A stretch of DNA of 6,306 bases, taken from assembly GCA_902497025.1 (NCBI GenBank), contig CABVDJ010000049.1:1-6306 (forward strand), read 5' to 3'. The notes under the pieces were generated by a model. It ran no database searches. It was given only the letters and a program-made list of their open reading frames with translations, and was not told the DNA's origin. The DNA comes from an uncultured Collinsella sp. GTDB lineage: Bacteria > Actinomycetota > Coriobacteriia > Coriobacteriales > Coriobacteriaceae. Below, in pieces: positions 5,983-6,306 of this stretch (position 1 is the first letter of the stretch; each line of letters begins with the position of its first letter). The position numbers and the translations under genes were made by a program.

Positions 5983-6032
5983 GCCCCAAAAGGGAGAGGC
6001 TTCGTAAAGAAATCCTCTCCCTTTCGGCTTTT
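5983..6032 (+). terminator. Rho-independent terminator-like hairpin after murB
   Basis: AAAGGGAGAGG (5989-5999) pairs exactly with CCTCTCCCTTT (6014-6024) around a 14-nt loop, and GCC/GGC extends the stem outward past a small internal loop. TTTT follows at 6029-6032, which is short for a terminator. In the other direction the same stem is followed by CTTCTTTTT, so it could work both ways. The stem begins 13 bp after the murB stop codon. Confidence 0.7.
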
Positions 6033-6088
6033 GTAATCCCCCACTTATGATTGAATTGGTAGGTAAAATCATAAGTGGAGAATTACAA
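6031..6088. repeat. 22-bp nearly perfect inverted repeat around a 14-nt loop
   Basis: Arms 6031-6052 and 6067-6088 pair at 20 of 22 positions (mismatches at 6038/6081 and 6040/6079). The inner 12 bp, CCACTTATGATT, are perfect. The arms are A/T-rich compared with the genes around. It lies directly between the murB terminator and a strong Shine-Dalgarno. It might be a second terminator or leader hairpin, a protein site, or the ends of a decayed mobile element. No T run follows it. I see no convincing sigma-70 promoter in or beside it. Confidence 0.9.
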
Positions 6089-6093
6089 TAGGG

Positions 6094-6100
6094 AAGGAGG
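6094..6100 (+). promoter_or_regulatory. Strong Shine-Dalgarno (AAGGAGG) for the repeat-containing ORF
   Basis: A full AAGGAGG lies 8 nt before ATG 6109-6111, ideal spacing. It is the best ribosome binding site in the window and the main reason to think the CTCGG tract is translated. Confidence 0.7.
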
Positions 6101-6108
6101 GCTTGACT

Positions 6109-6306
6109 ATGGCGAATGGAAACGCAGCGACTATTCTCGGCTCGGCTCGGCTCGGCTCGGCTCGGCTCGGCTCGGCTCGGCGGGAGCATAGCGCCGCTTT
6201 TTCAGCGTTTCAAGTCTTATTTCATACAATTAATAACAATCCAGTTGCCGAAGACAGGGCGCATTATGCCTTGGCTTCGGCTTTTTGCGTTTGCCGGAAG
6301 GATGGT
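6109..6306 (+). CDS. Putative phase-variable ORF with pentanucleotide repeat near its start (partial or leader peptide)
   Basis: An open frame of 66 codons runs from the ATG to the window edge without a stop. It reads MANGNAATI, then three copies of LGSAR encoded by nine CTCGG units, then REHSAAFSAFQVLF and a non-repetitive tail ending FCVCRKDG. I do not recognise any family. Because five is not a multiple of three, each unit gained or lost changes the downstream frame. One unit fewer meets TAG at 6189-6191; one unit more opens a different frame that is also stop-free to the window edge. In all frames the tract itself encodes the same cyclic LGSAR peptide and never a stop. Against a long protein: a terminator-like hairpin lies inside the frame (6247-6286), and base use is less G/C-biased than in neighbouring genes. 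It may be a leader peptide, a short gene whose true frame is off in this copy, or the start of a longer gene. Confidence 0.45.
   Translation, partial: MANGNAATILGSARLGSARLGSARREHSAAFSAFQVLFHTINNNPVAEDRAHYALASAFCVCRKDG
6136..6180 (+). repeat. Simple sequence repeat, nine perfect copies of CTCGG
   Basis: Nine uninterrupted copies of the pentanucleotide CTCGG fill 45 bp, starting nine codons after a well-placed ATG. Uninterrupted short repeats of this length slip during replication and are the classic basis of contingency (phase-variable) genes. The complementary strand reads CCGAG. No other tract of this kind occurs in the window. Confidence 0.98.
6247..6286 (+). terminator. Rho-independent terminator-like hairpin inside the repeat ORF
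   Basis: GCCGAAGACAGGGC (6247-6260) pairs with GCCTTGGCTTCGGC (6268-6281) through 14 positions, with one mismatch (6254/6274) and one G-U pair, around a 7-nt loop. TTTTT follows directly at 6282-6286. There is no T run on the other side, so it acts rightward. It lies 55 nt beyond the TAG that ends the ORF in the one-unit-shorter frame, a normal place for a terminator of a short gene. Confidence 0.65.

Noticed and set aside
5914..6189. Minus-strand frame across the CTCGG tract (Pro-Ser-Arg-Ala-Glu repeats).
   Set aside because: No ribosome binding site, runs through both hairpins and into antisense murB; the plus strand has the better start signal.
6241..6306. In the frame reached with ten CTCGG units, the translation contains LPKTG followed by a somewhat hydrophobic stretch, like a sortase signal.
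   Set aside because: It lies only about 50 residues after the start, is interrupted by arginines, lacks a signal peptide before it and overlaps the terminator hairpin; probably coincidence.

Overview
The window looks like chromosomal DNA from a moderately high-GC, Gram-positive-type bacterium. G/C-rich third codon positions, AGGAGG-type ribosome binding sites, a murB without an outer-membrane context and the mix of sugar regulators suggest a gut actinobacterium of the Coriobacteriia (Collinsella-like). That assignment is inference from style and remembered protein flavour, not a database match. No tRNA, rRNA, CRISPR array or complete insertion sequence was found.

Layout. Positions 1-1366 (minus strand) hold two SIS-fold phosphosugar enzymes in a row: a complete double-SIS isomerase/deglycase-like protein (251-1366) and, 60 bp downstream, the N-terminus of a second one (1-190, cut by the window edge). 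A regulatory gap (1367-1559) carries two good palindromes and a candidate -10 box. Next come two tandem GntR-family regulators with UTRA sensor domains (1560-2273 and 2258-3025), which overlap by 16 nt. Upstream of them is a small cytosolic protein of unknown function (3064-3552). All of these read leftward. The likely theme is uptake or catabolism of a phosphorylated amino sugar or Amadori (fructosamine-type) sugar, controlled by one or both UTRA regulators.

Positions 3553-3800 are non-coding and contain a 31-bp perfect inverted repeat with an 11-nt loop. A LacI-family regulator (3801-4829, minus) is divergent from murB (5013-5975, plus), which encodes the cytoplasmic UDP-N-acetylenolpyruvoylglucosamine reductase of peptidoglycan synthesis. 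Two CG-centred palindromes of the kind LacI proteins bind lie in the 183-bp gap between them.

The right end (5976-6306) is the most unusual part. It contains a terminator-like hairpin behind murB, then a 22-bp nearly perfect inverted repeat around a 14-nt loop, then a strong Shine-Dalgarno and ATG. Nine uninterrupted copies of the pentanucleotide CTCGG begin nine codons after that ATG. A well-formed Rho-independent terminator-like hairpin lies inside the same open frame. Gain or loss of one repeat unit changes the frame, so this looks like a phase-variable locus whose main body may lie beyond the window.
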